Below, piece after piece: positions 7,035 through 13,436 of a stretch of DNA of 22,788 nt. The number at the start of each line of letters is the position of its first letter. Positions within the stretch are counted from its first letter, which is position 1. The DNA comes from Chitinophagaceae bacterium UBA3430 (lineage in GTDB: Bacteria > Bacteroidota > Bacteroidia > Chitinophagales > Chitinophagaceae), in assembly GCA_002378975.1 (NCBI GenBank), contig DFST01000019.1:10361-33148 (forward strand), written 5' to 3'. The notes under the pieces were generated by a model. The model did not search any database. It saw only the letters and a program-made list of their open reading frames with translations, and was not told the DNA's origin. The position numbers and the translations under genes are program-made.

Positions 7035-7181
7035 TTGTTCTTTTTAGGTAGTCAACAGGTTTTATTTCACCGGCCGAGACCGGGACTGTTCGCTTTCCTC
7101 CCGCCGACTTACGAGGCGATCCGGAACGAAAACAGATTTTTAGAGTAAGTCCGATCCCCGACACAAGGCCGGGGGCCGTCA
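7035..7181 (-). promoter_or_regulatory. Long structured gap between rpsM and rpsK
   Basis: At 147 bases this is the longest gap in the operon. Inverted repeats seen: CCCCG (7156-7160) with CGGGG (7170-7174) close behind the rpsM stop; GACTTAC (7106-7112) with GTAAGTC (7145-7151), seven perfect pairs enclosing 32 bases; and CCGG (7070-7073) with CCGG (7080-7083). No T run follows the hairpins and no TAnnTTTG box is visible. It could be a ribosomal-protein leader, an attenuator or mRNA-processing site. A frame overlapping the rpsM stop (ATG at 7182) runs through it but looks like a shadow. Confidence 0.35.
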
Positions 7182-7562
7182 TTATTTCTTAGCTGCCTTC
7201 TTCTTACCGGCAACTGTTTTACGCTTTCCTTTCCGAGTACGGCTGTTGGTTTTGGTACGCTGACCACGAACCGGCAAGCCCTTACGGTGGCGAAGACCAC
7301 GGTAGCAGGCGATATCGAGCAAACGCTTGATGCTCATCTGCACCTCCGAACGCAACTGACCTTCCACCTTCAACTCTTCGGTGATGGTGCTACGGATCGC
7401 ATTCAGATCCTCATCGTTCCACTGATTGACCTTCTTGCTGCGGTCGATGTTGTTCTTGTCCAAGATGTACTTGGCCATAGAAGGACCGATTCCGAAGATG
7501 TAGGTCAAACCTATTTCTCCTCTCTTATTCTTTGGTAAATCAACGCCGGCGATACGAGCCAT
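7182..7562 (-). CDS. rpsM: 30S ribosomal protein S13
   Basis: Head protein of the small subunit that contacts the large subunit and tRNAs. The 126-residue product begins MARIAGVDLPKNKRGEIGLT and has the helix-two-turn-helix region (YIFGIGPSMAKYIL), IKRLLDIACYRGLRHRKGLP and GQRTKTNSRTRKG, with a Lys-rich end. Length is typical. rpmJ ends 35 bases upstream. Confidence 0.98.
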   Translation of the reverse strand: MARIAGVDLPKNKRGEIGLTYIFGIGPSMAKYILDKNNIDRSKKVNQWNDEDLNAIRSTITEELKVEGQLRSEVQMSIKRLLDIACYRGLRHRKGLPVRGQRTKTNSRTRKGKRKTVAGKKKAAKK

Positions 7563-7597
7563 AAATTATGCTTGATGATGTTAGATAAATGATTGGA

Positions 7598-7714
7598 TCA
7601 ACCCTGACGCTGCTTAAAGCGGGGGTTCTTTTTGTTGATGATGTACAGTTTGCCTTTGCGACGAACGATTTTGCAATCGACGCTGCGCTTCTTGATGGAG
7701 GCTCTTACTTTCAT
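7598..7714 (-). CDS. rpmJ: 50S ribosomal protein L36
   Basis: Too short for ordinary ORF listing; read by hand. The minus strand from ATG 7714-7712 to TGA 7600-7598 gives 38 residues, starting MKVRASIKKRSVDCKIVRRK and ending NKKNPRFKQRQG. This is L36, the smallest large-subunit protein. It has a single cysteine (Cys14) and lacks the CxxC...C/H zinc ribbon of the zinc-binding form, as is usual for Bacteroidota. It lies between infA (29 bases upstream) and rpsM (35 bases downstream), its classical position. Confidence 0.97.
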   Translation of the reverse strand: MKVRASIKKRSVDCKIVRRKGKLYIINKKNPRFKQRQG

Positions 7715-7743
7715 AATCTTTTTTTGTGCGCCTTCGGTTTAAA

Positions 7744-7962
7744 TTATTTGTATCGGAAGTTGATCCGTCCACGGGTTAAGTCGTACGGAGACAATTCCAC
7801 CCCTACTTTGTCACCAGGCAGGATCCGGATGTAGTGCATGCGCATTTTTCCAGAAATCGTTGCCAAGATCTCATGTCCATTTTCCAACCTGACTCGAAAC
7901 ATGGCATTGGAAAGGGCTTCCAGTATGATGCCATCTTGCTTGATCAGGGGTTGTTTGGACAT
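7744..7962 (-). CDS. infA: Translation initiation factor IF-1
   Basis: S1-type OB-fold protein that binds the 30S A site during initiation. The 72-residue product, starting MSKQPLIKQDGIILEALSNA and containing FRVRLENGHEILATISGKMR, MHYIRILPGDKVGVELSPYD, TRGRINFRYK, is a complete IF-1. The ATG at 7962 is chosen because the family starts there; a GTG ten codons upstream lies next to the promoter box. It is the first gene of the alpha operon here. In many relatives secY and often map lie directly upstream; in this window hmgA is upstream instead, so infA has its own promoter. Confidence 0.98.
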   Translation of the reverse strand: MSKQPLIKQDGIILEALSNAMFRVRLENGHEILATISGKMRMHYIRILPGDKVGVELSPYDLTRGRINFRYK

Positions 7963-7977
7963 ATAAAATTGGGGGTG

Positions 7978-7985
7978 CAAAGATA
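7978..7985 (-). promoter_or_regulatory. -7 promoter box of the infA-rplQ operon
   Basis: On the minus strand TATCTTTG followed by CACCCCC, an exact TAnnTTTG match in the context common before Bacteroidota genes, 16 bases upstream of the infA ATG. The -33 element is not clear: the TTTG at 8021-8018 is about 32 bases away, further than usual. A hairpin terminator for hmgA lies just upstream, so this would be the only promoter for seven essential genes in the window. Confidence 0.65.
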
Positions 7986-8038
7986 CACCCAAGGGCCCGA
8001 AAAAAGTAACGGGGGGCCAAAAAAAATAATCTGGGGAT

Positions 8039-8057
8039 AAAAACCTGATTTTCAGGG
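8039..8057 (-). terminator. Probable terminator after hmgA
   Basis: On the minus strand CCTGA (8056-8052), loop AAA, TCAGG (8048-8044), then five T. The stem is only five pairs (G+C 60%), so it is a weak Rho-independent terminator, but it is well placed about 30 bases after the hmgA stop and before the infA promoter. Confidence 0.5.
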
Positions 8058-8085
8058 CAAAACAAGCGATCCAATCAACCCAGGC

Positions 8086-9243
8086 CTATTCGGCCCAGCT
8101 CATTACATAGTCCTGATTTTCAATCGCCAAGGCCTGTTTGGTCAGCTTCAGGGGCCTGAATGTGTCCACCATAACGGCCAATTCCTTGGTTTCCTTAGCC
8201 CCGATGCTTTTTTCTACTGCACCCGGATGCGGACCATGCGGAATGCCCGCCGGATGCAGCGTGATCATCCCCTTGGTGACGTGCTTTCGGCTCATGAACT
8301 CCCCGGCCACATAATACAATAACTCGTCGCTATCAATGTTGCTGTGGTTGTAAGGAGCCGGTATGCCCTGCGGATGATAATCATACATCCGGGGTACAAA
8401 CGAACAGACCACGAAGGCTTCGGCCTCAAAGGTCTGGTGGATCGGCGGCGGCATGTGTACCCGCCCGGTGATCGGCTCAAAATCGTGAATGGAGAAAATA
8501 TACGGATAGCAACATCCGTCCCAACCAATTACATCAAACGGATGCGTACCATAATGCAACCCATAAAGCATGCCTTGTTTCTTGGCACGGATCAGAAAAT
8601 CGCCCGACTGATCAAAGGTTTGCAGGTCTTGCGGGGCACGAATATCGCGCTCACAATACGGCGAATGTTCCATCAATTGTCCATACTTGCTCATATAGCG
8701 CTTGGGATAGCGCAACGGCGAGAACGACTCAACAATGAATAAACGATTGTCGGGTGTATCAAAATGAATCTGGTAGATCGTACCACGCGGCAGCATGATG
8801 TAATCGCCATACGAAAACGGCAACTGACCATACGGTGTACACACCTTCCCGCTCCCCTCGTGCACAAAGATCAACTCATCCGCATCCGTATTCTTGAAAA
8901 AATAATCGGTCGTACTCTTTCTGGGCGCCGCCAGCACGATGTGGCAATCTTGATTGACCAATACCGGTACCCGACTTTCCAGATAATCATCCGTTGGCGG
9001 AACCTTGAAACCCTCCAAACTCCGATGCTTCAACATTTTTTCCTCGGCCACTTCCGGCGACACATCGACCTGTGGCTCCGTTCGAATGATCTGTGTGGGC
9101 GGGTGACAATGATACAACAGGGAGTAATCGTTGCTGAATCCCTCGGTAGAGAATAATTGCTCGCTGTACAATCCCCCATCCGGCTTGCGGAATTGCGTAT
9201 GCCGCTTGTGCGGGATCTGACCGAGTGTATAATAATGAGGCAT
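8086..9243 (-). CDS. hmgA: Homogentisate 1,2-dioxygenase
   Basis: Fe(II) enzyme that opens the ring of homogentisate to maleylacetoacetate in tyrosine and phenylalanine breakdown. The 385-residue product is of the shorter bacterial type. It is a cupin-fold protein: the N-terminal half has LIFVHEGSGKVCTPYGQLPF and GDYIMLPRGTIYQI (about 124-158); the C-terminal half carries the iron-site region, PAPYNHSNIDSDELLYYVAG at 295-314 and LHPAGIPHGPHPGA at 329-342. His300, Glu307 and His336 are the likely iron ligands by comparison with the known family, though spacing of the first two differs by one from the human enzyme, so the assignment is tentative. It starts at ATG 9243. No other genes of the pathway adjoin it. 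A heptamer repeat array occupies the gap just upstream. Confidence 0.9.
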   Translation of the reverse strand: MPHYYTLGQIPHKRHTQFRKPDGGLYSEQLFSTEGFSNDYSLLYHCHPPTQIIRTEPQVDVSPEVAEEKMLKHRSLEGFKVPPTDDYLESRVPVLVNQDCHIVLAAPRKSTTDYFFKNTDADELIFVHEGSGKVCTPYGQLPFSYGDYIMLPRGTIYQIHFDTPDNRLFIVESFSPLRYPKRYMSKYGQLMEHSPYCERDIRAPQDLQTFDQSGDFLIRAKKQGMLYGLHYGTHPFDVIGWDGCCYPYIFSIHDFEPITGRVHMPPPIHQTFEAEAFVVCSFVPRMYDYHPQGIPAPYNHSNIDSDELLYYVAGEFMSRKHVTKGMITLHPAGIPHGPHPGAVEKSIGAKETKELAVMVDTFRPLKLTKQALAIENQDYVMSWAE

Positions 9244-9251
9244 GACGAGAA

Positions 9252-9335
9252 GTTGAGGGTTGAGCGATGAGGGTTGAGGTTGGAACTTGAACGTTCAAGG
9301 TTGAGTATTGCTAAACCCTAAACACTCAACCCTAA
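9252..9335. repeat. Uninterrupted heptamer array between a membrane-protein gene and hmgA
   Basis: Twelve consecutive 7-base units without a phase break: GTTGAGG, GTTGAGC, GATGAGG, GTTGAGG, TTGGAAC, TTGAACG, TTCAAGG, TTGAGTA, TTGCTAA, ACCCTAA, ACACTCA, ACCCTAA. The first half is the complement-type orientation of the array at 3224-3321 (CCTCAAC), the last third the same orientation, so the array is partly inverted: GGTTGAGT (9299-9306) pairs with ACTCAACC (9324-9331). It fills nearly the whole 100-base gap. Confidence 0.78.
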
Positions 9336-9343
9336 TCCAGTTT

Positions 9344-9775
9344 TTACATGCCTGGAAACCATGGACGCGCAATGGCCGCATCGCGGAAAGGCCATGGCAC
9401 CGCTGCCAAGATCAACACCAAAGAGATCAACAACAATGTTTTGACAGAGCGGTAATTCAAGTCCTTTGATTTACGGCGGGCCAACGTGATCAGCACCACA
9501 CTCGTGATCATGAGCGTTGGGTGCTCGACTAAATAGAAACGAAAGAATCCATCTTTCATTACCGAAGTCCCTTCCGGCACGTTTGTCCAACCGTATCGGC
9601 CCAGAATCGTCTGATATAAACCGATCAATAACATCACGTGCGAAGCGATCATGAGCCACAGACTCGAAGATTTGATTTTATCGCTTTTTACAAAGGTTTG
9701 ATACAACGACACAAGCATCAAGATCAAGATGACCCAACGCAACAAACTATGGAGATGTAAAAGACCGGTACTCAT
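9344..9775 (-). CDS. Four-helix membrane protein (cytochrome-b-like annotation in relatives)
   Basis: The 143-residue product starts MSTGLLHLHSLLRWVILILM at the ATG at 9775; an upstream GTG/ATT-rich extension to 9823 adds sixteen residues that pass through the promoter and is unlikely. Four hydrophobic segments are visible, near residues 8-28, 38-58, 80-100 and 110-130. Histidines lie at or near helix ends (LLHLHSLLRW, ASHVMLLIG, VEHPTLM). In my recollection similar small Bacteroidota proteins are often annotated as cytochrome B, but no proven heme motif is present, and the function is unknown. The end IPWPFRD-like (VPWPFRDAAIARPWFPGM) is conserved in that family. It has its own promoter box. 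Confidence 0.75.
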   Translation of the reverse strand: MSTGLLHLHSLLRWVILILMLVSLYQTFVKSDKIKSSSLWLMIASHVMLLIGLYQTILGRYGWTNVPEGTSVMKDGFFRFYLVEHPTLMITSVVLITLARRKSKDLNYRSVKTLLLISLVLILAAVPWPFRDAAIARPWFPGM

Positions 9776-9796
9776 GTGGCAGATTTTGGTATACCC

Positions 9797-9824
9797 CAAA
9801 TATACGACCTCCACACAGATCAAA
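9797..9824 (-). promoter_or_regulatory. Promoter of the four-helix membrane protein gene
   Basis: On the minus strand TATATTTG (9804-9797) matches TAnnTTTG exactly and TTTG (9824-9821) stands 16 bases upstream, slightly short of the 17-21 usual for Bacteroidota. The -7 box is 22 bases before the ATG at 9775. An imperfect palindrome, TTTGG (9785-9789) and CCAAA (9796-9800), overlaps the -7 box. Confidence 0.5.
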
Positions 9825-9828
9825 GACG

Positions 9829-11130
9829 TTAGAAACTCACGTTCATGTTGCGGTTGTCGCCCTCAAATCGAGGGTTGACAAAATTGTTGAGTTTGGAGCC
9901 GAATCGATAGTTGATCCCAAAACTGGTATAATAGCTATACCCCGAAGCCAACTGACGTTGACGCGCCAATACCTCCTGCGGGGATGCGCTCCCCTTCGGC
10001 AAGAAGACCTGGTCGCGCGTAACACCACCAAAAGCAGCGACAAAAAAGGAAAGTCCACCGGTAATTCGAATGTTCGTGTAGGCGTTTACGCCCAAGTTGA
10101 AGAAACTCCAATCCTTCAAAAAGTGTTCCCCATACAAGCCGATAGACAAGTTGCCCCATTTTTGATTCATGGTCATATTCGCACGAAGGGTCTGGGTGAA
10201 TACACGCTCTTGCAGTTTATTATAAATCGTGGAATCGTAATAACGCTGATCCTTGGCCGTAAGCGAATAGGAGATGGTAAAAAGCTTATTATTCACTTGC
10301 TTGTAGGGAAAGATGTTATACTCCACACCAGCACTCAACTCTGTACGCAACTTGTAATTCGAAAAAGTACTTTGACTTATGCGGGCATCATACGCCCAAC
10401 TCCAATGCTGATTGATGCTGCCAACCAGATAATGATACAACGATAGATCATGATTTACAACCGTAAATTTCACTTCACCCGTACCATCATCGTAGTTGAA
10501 AGAGGATTGATTTTTGGAAGCATTTAAAAACAGTCCATACTTCCATTTCTCAGTGGTTCGATTGGCCGAAAGGTTGGCGCTGTACCGATAGCTTTTGTAA
10601 ACTGCATCTGCATTTAAGTTGCCATTGGTCCCGATCCGAAATATCCAGAAATCCCATGGATCTTTCTGGGTCACATTGCTATCCCGACCTTGCGTCGAAT
10701 CATAACGCTCCCGGAAGTCGAGATTTAATGTTCTAGGGACTGCTGTTCGAATGACGTAGGGCACAAGACCAGATTTCAAATAAAACAAGAGCAAATCACG
10801 ACTTTCAACTTCCGTTGCATTTCGGTCTACATCGAAAGCCAGGGTGTCTGTACGACCCTCAAATACATGCTGACCATAAAATATCAATTGAAACTGACTC
10901 CCTCCGCTACCGGTAGTCAGACTGGTGATCAATATATGTACATCGGCAGCCTGGTTATCCAACGTAAAATTGACCCCCTTGATCTCCGATCGAAGGAAGG
11001 TCATGTCACACCAGGTATTGGAACAATCTACAAAAATGGAAAGCCTGGCCGGTGCCTCTTTAAGCGACTGCGCCATCAGTACAGAACTAGAAAAAAGCAG
11101 AAAAAAAATACACTGAAAAGATCGATGCAT
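9829..11130 (-). CDS. Outer-membrane beta-barrel protein of unknown function
   Basis: The 433-residue product has a signal peptide (MHRSFQCIFFLLFSSSVLMA, cleavage likely before QSLKEAP). Residues about 30-115 form a distinct N-terminal part with FVDCSNTWCDMTFLRSEI and a Cys pair near 35 and 41, then HILITSLTTGSGGSQFQLIF. From about 165 onward there are alternating strands rich in Tyr, Asn and aromatic residues (SYRYSANLSANRTTEKWKYG, YGLFLNASKNQSSFNY and so on), ending in an aromatic-terminated strand with final Phe (NMNVSF), as in outer-membrane barrels. I believe this is a family conserved in Bacteroidota without known function. Followed by the four-helix protein 53 bases downstream. Confidence 0.8.
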   Translation of the reverse strand: MHRSFQCIFFLLFSSSVLMAQSLKEAPARLSIFVDCSNTWCDMTFLRSEIKGVNFTLDNQAADVHILITSLTTGSGGSQFQLIFYGQHVFEGRTDTLAFDVDRNATEVESRDLLLFYLKSGLVPYVIRTAVPRTLNLDFRERYDSTQGRDSNVTQKDPWDFWIFRIGTNGNLNADAVYKSYRYSANLSANRTTEKWKYGLFLNASKNQSSFNYDDGTGEVKFTVVNHDLSLYHYLVGSINQHWSWAYDARISQSTFSNYKLRTELSAGVEYNIFPYKQVNNKLFTISYSLTAKDQRYYDSTIYNKLQERVFTQTLRANMTMNQKWGNLSIGLYGEHFLKDWSFFNLGVNAYTNIRITGGLSFFVAAFGGVTRDQVFLPKGSASPQEVLARQRQLASGYSYYTSFGINYRFGSKLNNFVNPRFEGDNRNMNVSF

Positions 11131-11150
11131 CGGTTGATTTTAAGACGCGG

Positions 11151-11158
11151 CAAAGATT
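11151..11158 (-). promoter_or_regulatory. Weak -7-like box before the barrel protein gene
   Basis: On the minus strand AATCTTTGC, one mismatch from TAnnTTTG, 21 bases before the ATG at 11130. It lies in a small hairpin (GGCAA 11149-11153 and TTGCC 11157-11161). Position is right; sequence support is weak. Confidence 0.3.
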
Positions 11159-11190
11159 GCCCTCCCAACGACTATTATCGCTTATTGGGT

Positions 11191-11233
11191 GTTAAACCCT
11201 TGCCAATCTCAACCTGAACGCTGAACTTGGAAC
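11191..11233. repeat. Short heptamer array between the TolB-like and barrel protein genes
   Basis: Plus-strand units GTTAAAC, CCTTGCC, AATCTCAAC (9 bases), CTGAAC (6), GCTGAAC, TTGGAAC. The 9-base unit AATCTCAAC is identical to one at 3245-3253 and TTGGAAC to one at 9280-9286, which links the three arrays as one family. It is shorter and less regular than the other two. Confidence 0.55.
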
Positions 11234-11237
11234 TAAG

Positions 11238-12329
11238 CTACTCCACCCAATCCGCCACGAACACATTGGTATCCCGGGTGCCTCCGTTGTTCCGGTTGCT
11301 GCAAAACAGGATCTTCTTTCCATCGGGCGAGAACATCGGAAAGGCATCGAAGCCCTTATCCCGGGAGATCTTGGTCAGATTAGACCCGTCCCCATTCATG
11401 GTGTACAGATTAAAAGGGAAACCGCGCTTGTACTCGTGATTGCTGGCAAAAATGATGCGCTTGCTATCGGGCATGAACGAGGGCGCCCAATTGGCCTGAC
11501 CCAGTTGCGTGATCTGCTTGGCCTCCGAGCCATCGATATTGGAAACCCATACTTCCATGTTGGTCGGAGCCACCAAATGTTCGGCCAACAAAGATTTATA
11601 TTCCTGCACCTCGGCATCCGTTTTCGGACGAGAAGCACGCCAAATGATTTTCTTACCATCTGGAGAGAACCAGGCACCGCCGTCATAACCCAGCGCATGC
11701 GTGATCCGACGCTCGGCACCCGTTTCCAGGTTCATCACATACAGTTCAATGTCGCCATCCTTGTCGCTGGTGTAGAGCATTTCCTTTCCGTCGGGCGACA
11801 AGGTTGCCTCGGCATCATACCCCGAAGCGTTGGTCAATTGCTTCACGATGTTGCCTTTCAGGTCGGCCATAAAAATATCATAGGAAGGATACAGCGGCCA
11901 GATGTATTTATTGCCGTACTTGGCGCGATCAGGAACGGGCGGACAATCCACACTTCCCAAATGAGTCGATGCGTATATGATGTACTGATCGTCTTTGGTA
12001 AAAAACGGACAGGTCGTACGGCCCTTACCGGTACTCAATAGTTTGTACTGGAACGATTGATTCTTTTTCCGAGGCAACTTGCCGTAAAAGATCTGGTCGC
12101 AAGGAATGCCATCCTTCATACTAGTCCGTTGAAAAACCACCGACTTCCCATCGTAACTCCAATACGCCTCGGCATTGTCACCTCCAAACGTGAGCTGACG
12201 AACATTTCGGAAATGAACCTCCTCCGCCAAGCGCAACGTATCCGAACCATTGATTTGTGAAAAGGCGGTCATTCCACTAAAAAACAATCCTATGAAAACA
12301 ATCTGAAGTAAATGAATGCGTTTGGACAT
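11238..12329 (-). CDS. TolB-like WD40 (PD40) beta-propeller protein, exported
   Basis: The 363-residue product begins with a signal peptide (MSKRIHLLQIVFIGLFFSGM, then TAFSQ). It consists of repeated PD40 blades with the motif FSPDGKKI: YWSYDGKSVVFQ, FFTKDDQYIIYAS, LSPDGKEMLYTS, FSPDGKKIIWRA, FMPDSKRIIFAS, FSPDGKKILFCS, each followed by a D-G-S/L-type loop with Y/L-x-M. This is a single propeller of about six blades, probably periplasmic. It lacks the N-terminal domain of the true TolB of the Tol-Pal system, so I do not use that name. The ATG at 12329 is chosen over the one at 12383 because the signal peptide follows it and the promoter box lies between. Confidence 0.85.
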   Translation of the reverse strand: MSKRIHLLQIVFIGLFFSGMTAFSQINGSDTLRLAEEVHFRNVRQLTFGGDNAEAYWSYDGKSVVFQRTSMKDGIPCDQIFYGKLPRKKNQSFQYKLLSTGKGRTTCPFFTKDDQYIIYASTHLGSVDCPPVPDRAKYGNKYIWPLYPSYDIFMADLKGNIVKQLTNASGYDAEATLSPDGKEMLYTSDKDGDIELYVMNLETGAERRITHALGYDGGAWFSPDGKKIIWRASRPKTDAEVQEYKSLLAEHLVAPTNMEVWVSNIDGSEAKQITQLGQANWAPSFMPDSKRIIFASNHEYKRGFPFNLYTMNGDGSNLTKISRDKGFDAFPMFSPDGKKILFCSNRNNGGTRDTNVFVADWVE

Positions 12330-12346
12330 GTGTTGGAGTTGAAACG

Positions 12347-12354
12347 CAAAATTA
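12347..12354 (-). promoter_or_regulatory. -7 box of the TolB-like gene
   Basis: On the minus strand TAATTTTG, an exact TAnnTTTG match, 18 bases before the ATG at 12329. A TTG at 12383-12381 is 26 bases upstream, further than usual, so the -33 element is unclear. It shares the 90-base divergent region with the TPR lipoprotein gene. Confidence 0.5.
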
Positions 12355-12407
12355 ATCAACCTGGACAGGCTTTGGTCAGCCAACTGTCATTACTCACCGT
12401 CATCCAC

Positions 12408-12415
12408 TAATTTTA
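12408..12415 (+). promoter_or_regulatory. Possible -7 box of the TPR lipoprotein gene
   Basis: TAATTTTA, one mismatch at the last base of TAnnTTTG, only five bases before the ATG at 12420, which would make the transcript almost leaderless. Support is weak. Confidence 0.27.
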
Positions 12416-12419
12416 TCCC

Positions 12420-13409
12420 ATGTCGACCCGATTTGTTCCCCTGCTCCTGTCTTTATTCTGGATCGCTTGTTCCGATCGCCAGGACGCGAATCCGTTTGAT
12501 TCCCTGCTGCAGCAGCCACCCTATGCCAGCTGGACCCAACAGATCGAAAAGGACCCCAAAAACGACTCACTCTATTATCAACGAGCCCGGCTTCTTTTTG
12601 AAAATCAACAGAGCGAACCCGCATTACTCGATCTAAAAAAAGCCTGGTCGCTTCGTCCAACGCCTGAATACGCCTTAGCTAGGCTCGAACTCCTAGAAGG
12701 ATCTCCAGCGACGCAATTCCAATTCTTACAAGAGGCTCAACGCAAATTCCCAAACAACTTTTTGCTGGAATTAAGCCAGGCAACCCTACTAAATCAAACT
12801 GGCTCGGTCGATTCCGCCTTATCCATCACCACCCGCTGGATCCAAGCCGGACAAAGCGAGGCGGAACTATTCTTGCTTCATGCTGCATTGCTCGATAAAA
12901 AAGGAAATTCCTTCGAAGCCATTCGGGTCTTGGAGATTCTGCATAGCCATCTGCCTCAAGATCATGAACTCGCTGAAATGCTCGCGCTTCGCTATGCCGA
13001 ATCCGGCAATCCCAAGATTTTTCCCCTCTGCGAACGACTGCAACAACTCGATAGCATGGGTCGGGATGCCACCCCCCACTATTACCTGGGCATTTATTAT
13101 GCCAATAAGCAGCAACGCAGCGAAGCAACGCAAGCATTCGACCGCGCCATTCAAGCCGATCACAATTTCATCGATGCCTACATCGAGAAAGCGTCTTTGC
13201 TGTTCGAATCCAACGCCTACCTACAGGCAGCTCAGGTGCTCGACAAAGCCCTTTTGATCGCTCCGGATCATGCCCCCGTTTACTACTGGACCGCCAAATG
13301 CCAGCAAGCGCTGGGCGACCGGGAATCAGCCAAACTGAATTATCTGAAAGCCTATGGGCTAGACAATAGTTTTTTAGAGGCCAAGCGGGCCGCCGATGAG
13401 TTGAAATAG
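12420..13409 (+). CDS. TPR-repeat lipoprotein
   Basis: The 329-residue product has a lipoprotein signal (MSTRFVPLLLSLFWIAC, lipobox ending at Cys17), so it is probably anchored in the outer or inner membrane. The rest is helical tetratricopeptide repeat: segments such as DSLYYQRARLLFENQQSEPA, AELFLLHAALLDKKGNSFEA, PHYYLGIYYANKQQRSEATQ, NFIDAYIEKASLLFESNAYL and APVYYWTAKCQQALGDRESA show the W/Y-x-x-LG-x-x-Y and A-20-F-x-x-A-27 pattern, at least six repeats. TPRs mediate protein-protein contacts; the partner is unknown. rpe starts 27 bases downstream, so the two may be co-transcribed. Confidence 0.88.
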   Translation: MSTRFVPLLLSLFWIACSDRQDANPFDSLLQQPPYASWTQQIEKDPKNDSLYYQRARLLFENQQSEPALLDLKKAWSLRPTPEYALARLELLEGSPATQFQFLQEAQRKFPNNFLLELSQATLLNQTGSVDSALSITTRWIQAGQSEAELFLLHAALLDKKGNSFEAIRVLEILHSHLPQDHELAEMLALRYAESGNPKIFPLCERLQQLDSMGRDATPHYYLGIYYANKQQRSEATQAFDRAIQADHNFIDAYIEKASLLFESNAYLQAAQVLDKALLIAPDHAPVYYWTAKCQQALGDRESAKLNYLKAYGLDNSFLEAKRAADELK

Positions 13410-13436
13410 GTTTATCTTGCATGAAATCTTCAAGCG

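Noticed and set aside
6868..7182. A 104-codon minus-strand frame whose ATG overlaps the rpsM stop and runs through the rpsM-rpsK gap
   Set aside because: Its second half lies in rpsK in another frame and the first part looks unlike a protein; the gap is better explained as structured RNA.
9301..9335. Resemblance of the array to plant-type telomere repeats (TTTAGGG read on the minus strand)
   Set aside because: Only about two adjacent units fit; the array is degenerate and inside a bacterial operon, so this is a coincidence of a 7-base period.
11436..12041. A 201-codon ORF on the plus strand opposite the TolB-like gene
   Set aside because: Shadow frame of a clear propeller gene.
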